Source of the DNA: Silvania hatchlandensis
Lineage (GTDB): Bacteria; Pseudomonadota; Gammaproteobacteria; Enterobacterales; Enterobacteriaceae
Direction of reading: 5' to 3'
Length of the DNA: 64,000 bases
NCBI RefSeq assembly: GCF_025564065.1
Contig: NZ_JAMGZK010000051.1
Span: forward strand, 124,001 to 188,000
Positions 1 through 9,022 of the stretch are shown one piece after another; position 1 is the first letter of the stretch; each line of letters begins with the position of its first letter. The notes under the pieces were generated by a model. That model searched no databases. It saw nothing but the letters and a program-made list of their open reading frames with translations, and was not told the origin of the DNA. The translations under genes were made by a program, and so were the position numbers.

Positions 1-2
1 GC

Positions 3-1181
3 GCCATCGATGCGGGCGGCGGCTTCCAGAACTACCCGGAAGACTACGAAGTGATTGCCGAGCTGCACGAGAAAAAGCAGATGACGCTCCGCATCGCCTA
101 TAACCTGTTTACCCAGCGCCCCGGCCACGAGCTGGAAGACTTCGAGAAGTGGACCGACATGCTCAAACCGGGCCAGGGAACCGACTTCTTCCGCCATAAC
201 GGCGCGGGCGAAATGCTGGTGTTCTCTGCCGCCGACTTTGAAGATTTCCTTGAGCCGCGCCCGGATCTGGCCCCCGGCATGGAGGACGAACTGGAGCGCG
301 TGGTGCGCCATCTGGTCGAGCATCGCTGGCCGTTCCGCCTGCACGCCACCTATGACGAATCCATCAGCCGGATGCTGAACGTCTTTGAGAAAGTGAACCG
401 CGAGATCCCCTTCGACGGGCTGCACTGGTTCTTTGACCACGCCGAGACTGTCTCGCAGGCCAACATCGATCGTATCAAAGCGCTGGGCGGCGGCATCGCC
501 GTGCAGCACCGGATGGCCTTCCAGGGCGAGTACTTTGCCGAGCGTTACGGAATGGAAGCGGTTCGCCATACTCCACCGGTAACCAAAATGCTGGAGACCG
601 GCGTGCCGGTAGGCTTAGGCACCGACGCCACCCGCGTGGCGAGCTACAACCCGTGGACCGCGCTTTACTGGCTGGTCTCTGGCCGTACCGTGGGCGGGAT
701 GCAAATGTACGATCACAGCGCCCGTCTGGATCGCGACACCGCTCTGATGCTGTGGACCCAGGGCAGCGCGTGGTTCTCGAACGAGCAGAACCAGAAAGGG
801 CAGATCAAAATCGGTCAGCTCGCGGATCTCGCGGTGCTGAGCAAAGACTACTTCCGCGTCCCGGAAGAGGAGATCAAGGGCATCGAGTCGGTGCTGACGG
901 TGGTGGACGGTGAAATCGTCTATGCCGCAGGCAGCTTTGGCCCGCTGGCGCCACCGACGATCCCGGTATTGCCGGACTGGTCTCCGGTGGTCAAAGTCCC
1001 TGGCCACTACCGCAGCGCCCCACCGCAGGCCGCCCGCGTAGGGATGAGCGCCGTACACCACTGCAGCGGCCCGTGCGGCGTACACAACCATGGACATGAC
1101 TTTGCCCGCAGCGCAGAGATGCCGGTGGCCGACGATAACGCCTTCTGGGGAGCGCTGGGCTGCAGCTGCTTCGCGTTCTAA
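3..1181 (+). CDS. Amidohydrolase, YtcJ-like, 5' partial
   Basis: The reading frame is open from the first bases of the window, so the N-terminus lies outside it; about 392 residues are visible. The fragment resembles the C-terminal half of Amidohydro_3/YtcJ-type metal-dependent hydrolases: an HATYDES segment, a DHAE segment, VQHR, a GTDAT metal-ligand region, and a late stretch ending QLADLAVLSKDYF typical of the small beta domain. These enzymes are TIM-barrel hydrolases of C-N bonds; the substrate cannot be told. The last 50 residues are rich in Cys and His (HHCSGPCGVHNHGH), which is unusual and may bind metal. It is followed 2 bp later by the DoxX gene, so the four genes up to about 4.06 kb look like one operon. 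Confidence 0.75.
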   Translation, partial: AIDAGGGFQNYPEDYEVIAELHEKKQMTLRIAYNLFTQRPGHELEDFEKWTDMLKPGQGTDFFRHNGAGEMLVFSAADFEDFLEPRPDLAPGMEDELERVVRHLVEHRWPFRLHATYDESISRMLNVFEKVNREIPFDGLHWFFDHAETVSQANIDRIKALGGGIAVQHRMAFQGEYFAERYGMEAVRHTPPVTKMLETGVPVGLGTDATRVASYNPWTALYWLVSGRTVGGMQMYDHSARLDRDTALMLWTQGSAWFSNEQNQKGQIKIGQLADLAVLSKDYFRVPEEEIKGIESVLTVVDGEIVYAAGSFGPLAPPTIPVLPDWSPVVKVPGHYRSAPPQAARVGMSAVHHCSGPCGVHNHGHDFARSAEMPVADDNAFWGALGCSCFAF

Positions 1182-1183
1182 TC

Positions 1184-1597
1184 ATGACGAATTCAACGCA
1201 CCTCACCACGCCCCGGATTGACCTGGGGCTGTTATTCCTGCGCATCACCGGCAGCCTGCTGTTGCTCTACGTTCACGGCCTGCCGAAGGTGCTGCACTTC
1301 AGCGAAGAGCTGACGCGCATCGAGGATCCGTTTGGCTTCGGGCCGTATTTCAGCCTGATCCCGGCGATCGTCGCCGAAGTGATCTGCCCGATCCTGATCC
1401 TGTTCGGCATTGCCACCCGGCTGGCCTGCCTGCCCATTATTGCCGTGCTGCTGGTGGCGATGCTGGTGGTGCATCCGGGCTGGTCGATTGCCGAAGGTCA
1501 GTTTGGCTGGCTGCTGCTGATCGTCTTCACCACGCTTGCCATCACCGGCCCCGGCGCGTGGCGGGTACGCACACGGGCCACGGAGCGGTTCGCATGA
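1184..1597 (+). CDS. DoxX family membrane protein
   Basis: A 137-residue hydrophobic protein with four predicted membrane segments (around residues 10-30, 55-75, 80-100, 105-125) and the DoxX-type opening DLGLLFLRITGSLLLLYVHGLPK. DoxX relatives are inner-membrane proteins tied to quinone or thiol redox chemistry, but the family is broad and no reaction can be assigned. The gene lies 2 bp after the amidohydrolase and overlaps the MFS gene by ATGA, indicating translational coupling in one operon. Confidence 0.75.
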   Translation: MTNSTHLTTPRIDLGLLFLRITGSLLLLYVHGLPKVLHFSEELTRIEDPFGFGPYFSLIPAIVAEVICPILILFGIATRLACLPIIAVLLVAMLVVHPGWSIAEGQFGWLLLIVFTTLAITGPGAWRVRTRATERFA

Positions 1598-3207
1598 CTC
1601 AGCTCAACGACGCCCATCTGCCACCCGTCAGCGCCCCGGCGATGTCCACCTGGCAGCCGCTGCGCCAGCGGGTGTTCCGCATGCTGTGGATTGCCACGGT
1701 GGTGTCGAACGTCGGCTCATGGATGAGCGACGTCGGGGTGAATTGGAGCATGCTGACCCTGAGCGCCGACCCGCTGGATATCGCGCTGGTGCAGGCGGCG
1801 AGCAGCCTGCCGATGTTTCTTTTCGCCCTGCCCTCCGGGGTGATGGCGGATATCGTCGACCGGCGCAAGTACCTGCTGTTCTCGCAGTTGTGGATGTTTA
1901 TCGCCGCTGCGGGTCTGGCCGTGCTGTCGTTTACCGGCCAGGTGACCCCGACGGTACTGCTGGCGGCAGCCTTCCTGTTAAGCGTCGGTAGCGCCATGAG
2001 TTCACCGCCGTTCCAGGCGATTGTGCCGGATCTGGTGAGCAAAGCGGAGCTGGGCCCGGCGGTGGCGCTTAACTCGCTGGGGGTGAACATCAGCCGCGCC
2101 ATTGGCCCGGCGCTGGGCGGCTTTTTGCTGTCGCTGGCCGGACCCTGGATGGTGTTCCTGCTCAATGCCCTGTCGGTGCTGGGCGTGGCGTGGGTGCTAT
2201 GGCGCTGGAAGCCTGCGCCATCCGTGCAGCGCCTGCCGCCGGAGCACTTTTTCTCGGCGGTGCGGGCCGGGGTGCGCTATGTGCATGCTGCCCCGGTGCT
2301 GCGTAATGTGTTAATTCGCACCGTGGCGTTCTTCGTTTTCGCCAGCGCGGGTTGGGCGCTGCTGCCGCTGGTGGCGCGTCGGGAGCTGGGACTCGGCCCG
2401 GCGGGGTACGGCATCATGCTGGCCTGCATCGGACTGGGGGCGATTGCCGGGGCGGTGCTGCTGCCGCGTCTGCGCCAGCGTCTGAACGCCGACCAGCTGA
2501 TGGTGGCCGCGAGCCTGATGTTCGCTATCACCATGCTGGCGCTGGCGTTTGTGCGCCACTTCTGGCTGCTGAACCTGTTTGAATTTTTCACCGGTTTTGC
2601 GTGGATCGCGGTGCTCTCGACCCTCAACCTGGGGGCGCAACGCAGCGCCGCCCGCTGGGTAAAAGCCCGGGCGCTGGCGGTGTATCTGACGGTGTTCTTC
2701 GGCTCGATGACCGCAGGCAGCGCCATCTGGGGGCAGATTGCCTCGCACTTCAACACCGCCACCTCGCTGTGCGTGGCAACCGTCGGGATGCTGCTGGCCA
2801 GCGCCACGGTTCTGCGCTGGAAGCTGGAGAAAGATCCGAACCTCAACCTGGATACCAGCGGCCTGATTGCTGACGACACGCGCGAAGCGATCCCCAACGA
2901 GCGTGGCCCGGTGCTGGTCTCCTGCGAATACCTGATCGACCCCCAGTCCGCCCGCGACTTTTTGCAGGCGGTCCACGAGCTGCGCCGGGTGCGCCGCCGC
3001 GCGGGCGCCATCAGCTGGGCGGTGTATGAAGATATCGACCAGCCGGGACGCTATATCGAGACCTTCCTGATGGGTTCGTGGGTGGAACACCTGCGCCTGC
3101 AGGAGCGTCACACCATGAACGATCACCTGCTGCAAAGCCGCGTGCTGGCTTTTCATCAGGGCGCTACCCCTCCGGCGACCCGTTATCTGGTCGCGCCGGT
3201 TTGTTGA
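1594..3207 (+). CDS. MFS exporter with C-terminal soluble domain
   Basis: A 537-residue protein. Residues 1-410 carry about 12 membrane segments of the MFS_3 (enterobactin-exporter EntS-like) type. About 110 further residues are soluble and resemble the ferredoxin-like, antibiotic-monooxygenase-type fold (VSCEYLIDPQSARDFLQAV ... GRYIETFLMGSWVEHL). I chose the ATG at 1594, which overlaps the DoxX stop as ATGA, over the upstream in-frame start at 1558, which would lie far inside doxX. The substrate is unknown; the family exports siderophores and small organics. The hydrolase gene starts 30 bp downstream and probably shares the transcript. Confidence 0.8.
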   Translation: MTQLNDAHLPPVSAPAMSTWQPLRQRVFRMLWIATVVSNVGSWMSDVGVNWSMLTLSADPLDIALVQAASSLPMFLFALPSGVMADIVDRRKYLLFSQLWMFIAAAGLAVLSFTGQVTPTVLLAAAFLLSVGSAMSSPPFQAIVPDLVSKAELGPAVALNSLGVNISRAIGPALGGFLLSLAGPWMVFLLNALSVLGVAWVLWRWKPAPSVQRLPPEHFFSAVRAGVRYVHAAPVLRNVLIRTVAFFVFASAGWALLPLVARRELGLGPAGYGIMLACIGLGAIAGAVLLPRLRQRLNADQLMVAASLMFAITMLALAFVRHFWLLNLFEFFTGFAWIAVLSTLNLGAQRSAARWVKARALAVYLTVFFGSMTAGSAIWGQIASHFNTATSLCVATVGMLLASATVLRWKLEKDPNLNLDTSGLIADDTREAIPNERGPVLVSCEYLIDPQSARDFLQAVHELRRVRRRAGAISWAVYEDIDQPGRYIETFLMGSWVEHLRLQERHTMNDHLLQSRVLAFHQGATPPATRYLVAPVC

Positions 3208-3237
3208 TACTAATAAAGACCTTTTGAGGAAGAGACT

Positions 3238-4059
3238 ATGGCGACGATTAACGCGCAAGACGGTACGCAGATTTACTACAAGGACTGGGGTGCCGGTAAA
3301 CCGGTGCTGTTCAGCCACGGCTGGCCGCTGGATGCGGATATGTGGGACAGCCAGCTCAACTATCTGGCCGAGCGCGGTTTCCGCGCCATTGCCTTTGACC
3401 GTCGCGGCTTTGGCCGTTCGGATCAGCCGTGGACGGGCTATGACTACGATACCTTTGCCTCCGACATCAACGACCTGATCACCGCTCTCGATCTGCAGGA
3501 CGTAACGCTGGTGGGCTTCTCGATGGGCGGCGGCGACGTGAGCCGTTATATCGGTACCTACGGCACCGATCGCGTGGCCGGTCTGGCGCTGCTGGGAGCG
3601 GTCACGCCGATCTTCGGTAAATCCGACTCTTACCCGCAGGGTGTGGATCAGTCGGTGTTTGACGGTATTCGCGACGGATTGCGCAAAGATCGCGCCCAGT
3701 TCATCAGCGATTTCGCTACCCCGTTCTACGGGATTAACGCCGGGCAGACAGTGTCGGAAGGTGCCCTGACCCAGACCCTGAACATCGCCCTGCTGGCGTC
3801 GCTGAAAGGCACCATCGACTGCGTAACCGCCTTTGGTGAGACTGACTTCCGCCAGGATATGGCCAAAGTCGACGTCCCGACGCTGGTTATCCACGGCAGC
3901 AACGACCAGATCGTGCCGTTCGAGACCACCGGTAAAGTGGCGGCAGAGCTGATTAGCCATGCGGAACTGAAGGTGTATGACAACGCGCCGCACGGCTTTG
4001 CGCTGACGCATCAGGACCAGCTCAACGAAGATCTGCTGGCGTTTGTGAAGTCGCTGTAA
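3238..4059 (+). CDS. Alpha/beta hydrolase, chloroperoxidase-like
   Basis: A 273-residue protein of the usual length for cofactor-free haloperoxidase/esterase alpha/beta hydrolases. The complete triad is visible: Ser95 in GFSMGG, Asp223 in HGSNDQIVP and His252 in NAPHGFALTH, with the oxyanion HGWPL motif near residue 27. The real activity is probably ester or lactone hydrolysis, with perhydrolase activity as a side reaction. GAGGAAGAG precedes the ATG at good spacing. It is the last gene of the amidohydrolase-DoxX-MFS-hydrolase operon and is followed by a hairpin. Confidence 0.85.
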   Translation: MATINAQDGTQIYYKDWGAGKPVLFSHGWPLDADMWDSQLNYLAERGFRAIAFDRRGFGRSDQPWTGYDYDTFASDINDLITALDLQDVTLVGFSMGGGDVSRYIGTYGTDRVAGLALLGAVTPIFGKSDSYPQGVDQSVFDGIRDGLRKDRAQFISDFATPFYGINAGQTVSEGALTQTLNIALLASLKGTIDCVTAFGETDFRQDMAKVDVPTLVIHGSNDQIVPFETTGKVAAELISHAELKVYDNAPHGFALTHQDQLNEDLLAFVKSL

Positions 4060-4067
4060 GCCTTTAA

Positions 4068-4089
4068 GCTGACGCCTCGGGGCGTCAGC
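4068..4089 (+). terminator. Hairpin after hydrolase operon
   Basis: A perfect 9-bp stem GCTGACGCC/GGCGTCAGC with a TCGG loop lies 9 bp after the hydrolase stop codon. There is no clear T-run, so it may stabilise the 3' end rather than be a strong intrinsic terminator. Confidence 0.5.
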
Positions 4090-4186
4090 TGACCCCATCA
4101 ACTCCCCCTGAACAAGTAGTGCAAAAATTAGGATAATTCCTATAAGATGAGAAAAACTATTTATTTTCATCACGCTGGAGCGGGCA

Positions 4187-6247
4187 ATGGTTCAGGAACA
4201 CACCGACGTACTCTCATTCTTTATCTCCCACACTGCCAATAACGATAATTACAGTCCCAAGTGGGGGCCGTCCTTTCGGGCGCTCCGCCAGAAAGTGCAG
4301 GATGAACGTCCTAATTTCTCAGACGAGACGCTTTATGAACTTTGGTACAACCGCTCCAACGGAGTCGCCAGTATCAAGCAAGGCGGCATGTCGCTGAATG
4401 AATTTAACGAGGCGAAAGAAAAGCTGCGCGTCCTGTCCCGTCTGATTGCCAAAGAGTGCACGTCCGCCAATTATCAGCAGGTGATCGAACAACTGAAGGT
4501 GCTCAAAGAGCAGAAGATCCTGAAAAAAGTGTACTGGGCGCTCTGCCATCGCGCGTTTGCGGTCATGTATCCTGAAAACATTAGTAATATCGTCAACACC
4601 AACGCGTTCTTCCGCATCTACAACTACTGTAATAACCGCTTTGGACTTGACCTGTCCGGTGAGGGTGAGTGGTTTGACCTCAACATTGAGTTAAAAAGGG
4701 CGCTCAACCTGGCTATCGGTACCCGGATTGATGCCGTCACGCTGAATATGTCGCTCTGGCATCTGTACACGCATTTCATCCTTAAAAAGGACGATACCGT
4801 GGTAGCGACCGACAATACGGGTAATGATGAAGACGAACTGGGTTTTGAACCCAACGATCTTCACCTGCCTAAAAACGTGATCCTGTATGGGCCGCCGGGC
4901 ACAGGCAAAACCTATGAAACAATCGACGTCGCTGTCCGCGCCTGTGAGCCTCAGGCATACGCCAAACTGGATGGAAAAGAAGAGAGCGAACGTCGACGTG
5001 AGCTAAAGACAATTTATGACCGGCTGATGGGCGAAAAACGGATCCGCTTTATTACTTTCCACCAAAGCTTCGGATACGAAGAGTTCATTGAAGGGCTACG
5101 GGCAGAAACGACCGACGACGGCAGCGTACGCTACGACATTAAGCCGGGGATTTTCAAACAAATTTGTGACGATGCCGCGTTTGGCAATGCTGGCGTACAG
5201 CTGGCTCTGGACGACGCACTCGCACGGTTGCAGGAGCAGCTTGCCGAAGGTGGGAGCATTACGTTACGCACTCACAATGGCAATCCTTTCCGTTTAACCT
5301 ACAAAAGTGGGACCGTCTTTGGGATCTTCCCGGAGCAGAGTAAAAAAGAAGATCTGGGTCAGGGCTACAATGCCTACCTCAAGGACATTCGCGCCTGGTA
5401 TCAGGATAACAATGCCAAAGTCCATAACGTCTCTTATGTGCGCGGGATCCTTGCGTTTCTGATCAGTGAACATCACATTCCGGCCACGCCGGAGCATGCA
5501 ACAGGTGGTAAACGGCAGAATTTCGTGTTGATTATTGACGAGATTAACCGCGGCAATATTTCTAAAATCTTCGGCGAACTCATCACGCTGATTGAACCCT
5601 CTAAACGTGCAGGCGAAGCAGAAGAACTGAGTGTTTCTCTCCCTTATTCCGCCACGTCGTTTAGCGTTCCTAACAATCTTTACCTTGTGGGCACAATGAA
5701 CACCGCAGATCGCTCCCTGACGGCACTCGATACCGCCTTGCGCCGTCGCTTCGAGTTCATACCTATGCTTCCAGACACCAGCTTGCTGGCAGGCACGACG
5801 ATCAAAGGGATCCAGCTTGAACGGCTGCTGGAAACGCTGAATGCAAGGATCCAGGCGCTGTATGACAATGAACATACGCTGGGACACGCCTTTTTCATGC
5901 CTGTGATACAGGCTAAAGATGACGAAGATGCCGCCTTCGACCTGCTTAAACGCATGATGAAAAACAAAATTCTTCCGCTTCTGGAGGAGTATTTCTATAA
6001 CGACTGGCAAAAAATCCGCCTGATCCTCGGTGACAACCAGAAAGCAGACGAGAGCTTGCAGTTCGTCTCATCGGTACACAGTGAAGGAAACTTCCTGCGC
6101 CTGTTTGGTGCTGATGCCGCAGAGGATTTGCAGGAGGCAGGGATGAGCTACCATCTTTCAAGCGAGTCGAAACCTGTGTGGCATAACCCACTGGCGTATC
6201 GCCAGATTTACGATCCAAAAGCCATTCGCGAGGAGAGTGAGGAATGA
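4187..6247 (+). CDS. mcrB: McrB-like AAA+ GTPase restriction subunit
   Basis: A 686-residue protein. The C-terminal half is a McrB AAA+ motor: Walker A GPPGTGKT at 235-242, Walker B-like IIDEINRGN at 449-457 and the family signature MNTADRS at 504-510, followed by DTALRRRFEF. It would translocate DNA using GTP and work with McrC to cut DNA with modified bases. The first 220 residues are not the E. coli McrB DUF3578 recognition domain; they are mixed helical with no motif I know, so the modification recognised is probably different. The start ATG at 4187 follows a GGAGCGGG stretch. It overlaps mcrC by ATGA. Confidence 0.85.
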   Translation: MVQEHTDVLSFFISHTANNDNYSPKWGPSFRALRQKVQDERPNFSDETLYELWYNRSNGVASIKQGGMSLNEFNEAKEKLRVLSRLIAKECTSANYQQVIEQLKVLKEQKILKKVYWALCHRAFAVMYPENISNIVNTNAFFRIYNYCNNRFGLDLSGEGEWFDLNIELKRALNLAIGTRIDAVTLNMSLWHLYTHFILKKDDTVVATDNTGNDEDELGFEPNDLHLPKNVILYGPPGTGKTYETIDVAVRACEPQAYAKLDGKEESERRRELKTIYDRLMGEKRIRFITFHQSFGYEEFIEGLRAETTDDGSVRYDIKPGIFKQICDDAAFGNAGVQLALDDALARLQEQLAEGGSITLRTHNGNPFRLTYKSGTVFGIFPEQSKKEDLGQGYNAYLKDIRAWYQDNNAKVHNVSYVRGILAFLISEHHIPATPEHATGGKRQNFVLIIDEINRGNISKIFGELITLIEPSKRAGEAEELSVSLPYSATSFSVPNNLYLVGTMNTADRSLTALDTALRRRFEFIPMLPDTSLLAGTTIKGIQLERLLETLNARIQALYDNEHTLGHAFFMPVIQAKDDEDAAFDLLKRMMKNKILPLLEEYFYNDWQKIRLILGDNQKADESLQFVSSVHSEGNFLRLFGADAAEDLQEAGMSYHLSSESKPVWHNPLAYRQIYDPKAIREESEE

Positions 6248-7548
6248 CATCCGGCCATTGCTGGACGCTCTTTGAGCACGGACATGTCATCAGTGAAAAG
6301 GACCAGGGCCGCGTCGAACACGCGGTCGCTCTGCCCGATACGCTTTTTCAATGGCTTGTGCAACGCTGTTTAAGTGATGACGTCGAGTATGACAGCCGGC
6401 TGCTTACCCTTCGCTCTGTTGGACGGGTTCAGACACTGCAGGTCAAAAACTACGTTGGCGTGATTGCGCTACCAGGTGGCGCTTTTATCGAGGTATTACC
6501 CAAAACGGGCCATGACAACGCGCGTGAACAGTTAATGATGATGCTGCGGACCCTGAAAACCTTCCGACATATTGCAACAACATCTGCCAGTATCAAGACC
6601 TCACGTATGCCATTGATGGATATCTTTATTCAGCAATTTATCATCAGCGTTAAGGCGATTCTTCAACAAGGTCTTAAACGCGACTATCTTCGTCAGCAGG
6701 ATAATCTGGCATGGATGAAAGGCAAACTACGGGTTTCAGCGCAGCTAACCAAAAACAGCGTTCGCCGCGATCGTTTTCAGGTGGAGTATGACGAATACAG
6801 CGTTGAGCGGCCCGAAAACCGTATCCTGAAAACGGCAATCGCTCACGTCTCCCGACTGACCCGCAACGCGCAGATAATACGACAGCTACAGCCTTTGCAA
6901 TCCGCCTTTGATCCCATTCCCCCTGTTGTGGATGTCGCGCATGCCTTTGACCAGGTTCGCCTCGACAGGCATATGCATCTCTACAAACATGCGCTGGATT
7001 GGGCAAAACTCATTTTACAGGGCGAGTCTCCTCACTGTATGCAGGGGCAGGCTAATGCCATATCGTTACTCTTTCCAATGGAAGCGGTTTTTGAATCCTT
7101 CGTCGCTGCGTGGATGCGACATCATCATCATCAACAGTACCGGATCGATACGCAGGCCAGAACACATAGCCTGGCTCGCTATCATACGAAGAATATGTTC
7201 AGGCTCAAGCCGGATATCTGGCTTCGTCCGCATGACGACGCTACCCATTCTTCGGTTATTTGCGATACGAAATGGAAAAAGATCAAGCCTCATAAACCTG
7301 GCTTTAACATTTCGCAAAATGATCTTTATCAGATGCAGGCCTACGGGGTGAAATATCTCGATAGCCGGGGCGATATGATACTGATCTACCCGCAGTATGA
7401 GGGTTTTAATGATCCACTCCCGCATCCCTTTGAGCTTCACAAACCGGACGGTCATGCGCTACGTTTGTGGATCGTCCCCTTTACCATCGGAACCAGCCTT
7501 CAAAGCTCGAAGCTCCACGTCCCTGAGGCCTTGAGACTCCATAATTAG
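6244..7548 (+). CDS. mcrC: McrC-like nuclease subunit
   Basis: A 434-residue protein, longer than E. coli McrC (about 350) but with the same plan: an N-terminal beta-rich region (VKNYVGVIALPGG), a helical middle with RPENRILK, and a PD-(D/E)XK nuclease core with KPDIW (Asp324) and CDTKWK (Asp341, Lys343). In McrBC systems McrC stimulates McrB GTPase activity and provides the cleavage site. Coupled to mcrB by an ATGA overlap. A hairpin follows the stop codon. Both genes together look intact. Confidence 0.85.
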   Translation: MTSGHCWTLFEHGHVISEKDQGRVEHAVALPDTLFQWLVQRCLSDDVEYDSRLLTLRSVGRVQTLQVKNYVGVIALPGGAFIEVLPKTGHDNAREQLMMMLRTLKTFRHIATTSASIKTSRMPLMDIFIQQFIISVKAILQQGLKRDYLRQQDNLAWMKGKLRVSAQLTKNSVRRDRFQVEYDEYSVERPENRILKTAIAHVSRLTRNAQIIRQLQPLQSAFDPIPPVVDVAHAFDQVRLDRHMHLYKHALDWAKLILQGESPHCMQGQANAISLLFPMEAVFESFVAAWMRHHHHQQYRIDTQARTHSLARYHTKNMFRLKPDIWLRPHDDATHSSVICDTKWKKIKPHKPGFNISQNDLYQMQAYGVKYLDSRGDMILIYPQYEGFNDPLPHPFELHKPDGHALRLWIVPFTIGTSLQSSKLHVPEALRLHN

Positions 7549-7551
7549 GAC

Positions 7552-7576
7552 CAGACGCCTGCTTTGCAGGCGTCTG
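7552..7576. terminator. Hairpin between mcrC and sugar symporter gene
   Basis: An 11-bp perfect stem CAGACGCCTGC/GCAGGCGTCTG with a TTT loop sits between the convergent mcrC and GPH symporter genes, 3 bp after the mcrC stop. It lacks a T-run but is well placed as a shared 3' end. Confidence 0.55.
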
Positions 7577-7582
7577 AAAGTA

Positions 7583-8977
7583 TTAATTGACCGATATCGG
7601 GCGCGTCAACGCCTCTTCCCCGACGTCATTCTGCTCTCTGTTTTGCCTGCGTTCTGCCAACAGCCGACAGATCTCCGCATGCTTCTCCTCGGTAAAGGTG
7701 AAGCGCGACATCACCGCAAGGCGGATCAGCGAGCCTATCGCGGGCAGCAGGCAGATACCGAAGAACAGCCCGGCAAGCACGCCATCGCTCTGGGTTTGCG
7801 CCTGCGGTACGTAGCCAATAAGCGTTAGAAACACGCCGATTAACCCGCCGCCCACCGCCACCGACATCTTGCCGGTAAAGGTCTGTCCGGAGAAGGTGAT
7901 CGCCGCACAGCGCTTGTGAGTGTGGTACTCGGCATACTCAATGGTGTCGGCAATCATCGACGAGGTGAGGATGTTGGTCATCATCACAAACAGGGTGCTG
8001 AGGCCAAGCAGGATAAACAGCAGCGCCGTGTGCTGATAGCCCGCAAACCACATCACCACGCGCACCGCGACATCCAGCCCACAGAGGATCATAAACAGCT
8101 TTCGCTTCTGCATTTTGCGCGTCAGCATCGGCGCGATAAGACAAACCACCGCCGCCACAATCCCCATAACACCGATCGCCATCTGCAGGCCACCGTCGCC
8201 CATGTTGTAGATAAAGAAGTAGATATATATCCCGTTGGCGACGTTGTGGAACACGCAGAAAAAGAACGACATCAGGATGATAAACAGCGGCTTATTCTGA
8301 CGCAGATTGTGGAAGGTATCGCGCATCGTCACCTTTTCCGGGCTGGGCGGGACGCGCTCTTTAATTTGCATAAAGCCGTTTAACATTAACGGCAGGCCGA
8401 CCATCATCATCACCAGCGCCGCCATAAAGTAGCCTTTGTCGCTGCTGTGCTGGGCGAAGAACGCCGCCAGCTTGGGGAAGAAGATGTTGGCGCAGGCGAT
8501 CCCGGCATTGACCCCCAGCATCGCCGCCGTCACCGCCCGGGTGCGCTGGCCGGAGTCGTTGGTCATCACCGACGACATCGACCAGAACGGGATATCCGAG
8601 ATGGCGTACAGGGTCCCCCACAGGATATAGGTCACCCCGGCGTAGAGGATTTTGGTGGTCATGTCCGCTTCGATTTTATAGAACGCCAGCAGCGTGACGC
8701 CGGTGATCAGCAGCGGGGCGATCAGCATAAAGTGACGAAACTTACCAAAGCGGCTGTTAATGGTGTCCATGATGCTGGCAAACAGCGGGTCGTGAACCGC
8801 ATCCCAGGCGCGGGCAATCAGGAAGATGGTACTCGCCGCCAGGGCGGAGATCCCCAGCACATCGGTGTAAAAATAGTTAATAAACGAACCCACTAAACCA
8901 AAGCTAAAACACTGACCTAAACCATAGCCAAAATAAGACCACAACTCGCGAGACGGTATTTTCATTGTCATTGCCAT
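7583..8977 (-). CDS. GPH family sugar:cation symporter
   Basis: A 464-residue polytopic membrane protein of the glycoside-pentoside-hexuronide symporter family (YicJ/MelB-like): opening GYGLGQCFSFGLVGSFINYFYTDVLG, RAWDAVHDPLFASIMD with the conserved cation-site acids, then 12 segments. These proteins import oligosaccharides or glycosides with H+ or Na+. ATG at 8977 has AGG 8 bp upstream; ATGs at 8971 and 8965 are alternatives. It lies just downstream of the glycosidase gene on the same strand, suggesting uptake of a glycoside that the cytoplasmic enzyme then cleaves. Confidence 0.85.
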   Translation of the reverse strand: MAMTMKIPSRELWSYFGYGLGQCFSFGLVGSFINYFYTDVLGISALAASTIFLIARAWDAVHDPLFASIMDTINSRFGKFRHFMLIAPLLITGVTLLAFYKIEADMTTKILYAGVTYILWGTLYAISDIPFWSMSSVMTNDSGQRTRAVTAAMLGVNAGIACANIFFPKLAAFFAQHSSDKGYFMAALVMMMVGLPLMLNGFMQIKERVPPSPEKVTMRDTFHNLRQNKPLFIILMSFFFCVFHNVANGIYIYFFIYNMGDGGLQMAIGVMGIVAAVVCLIAPMLTRKMQKRKLFMILCGLDVAVRVVMWFAGYQHTALLFILLGLSTLFVMMTNILTSSMIADTIEYAEYHTHKRCAAITFSGQTFTGKMSVAVGGGLIGVFLTLIGYVPQAQTQSDGVLAGLFFGICLLPAIGSLIRLAVMSRFTFTEEKHAEICRLLAERRQNREQNDVGEEALTRPISVN

Positions 8978-8993
8978 AGTGCGTACCTGGTTG

Positions 8994-9013
8994 CCCGGCG
9001 GCTAACCGCCGGG
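8994..9013. repeat. Intercistronic hairpin (REP-like)
   Basis: A perfect 8-bp GC stem CCCGGCGG/CCGCCGGG with a CTAA loop lies between the glycosidase and symporter genes, in the 5' region of the symporter. It resembles a REP half and may reduce or stabilise expression within the operon. Confidence 0.5.
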
Positions 9014-9022
9014 TCGTTATTA

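Noticed and set aside
615-1097. Long minus-strand frame inside the amidohydrolase gene
   Set aside because: Antisense frame of a GC-rich coding region; low-complexity Arg/Ala/His content and no RBS.
2311-4173. 620-codon minus-strand open frame across the MFS 3' end and hydrolase gene
   Set aside because: Mirror frame of two clear genes; composition (His/Gln/Arg-rich) is that of an antisense shadow.
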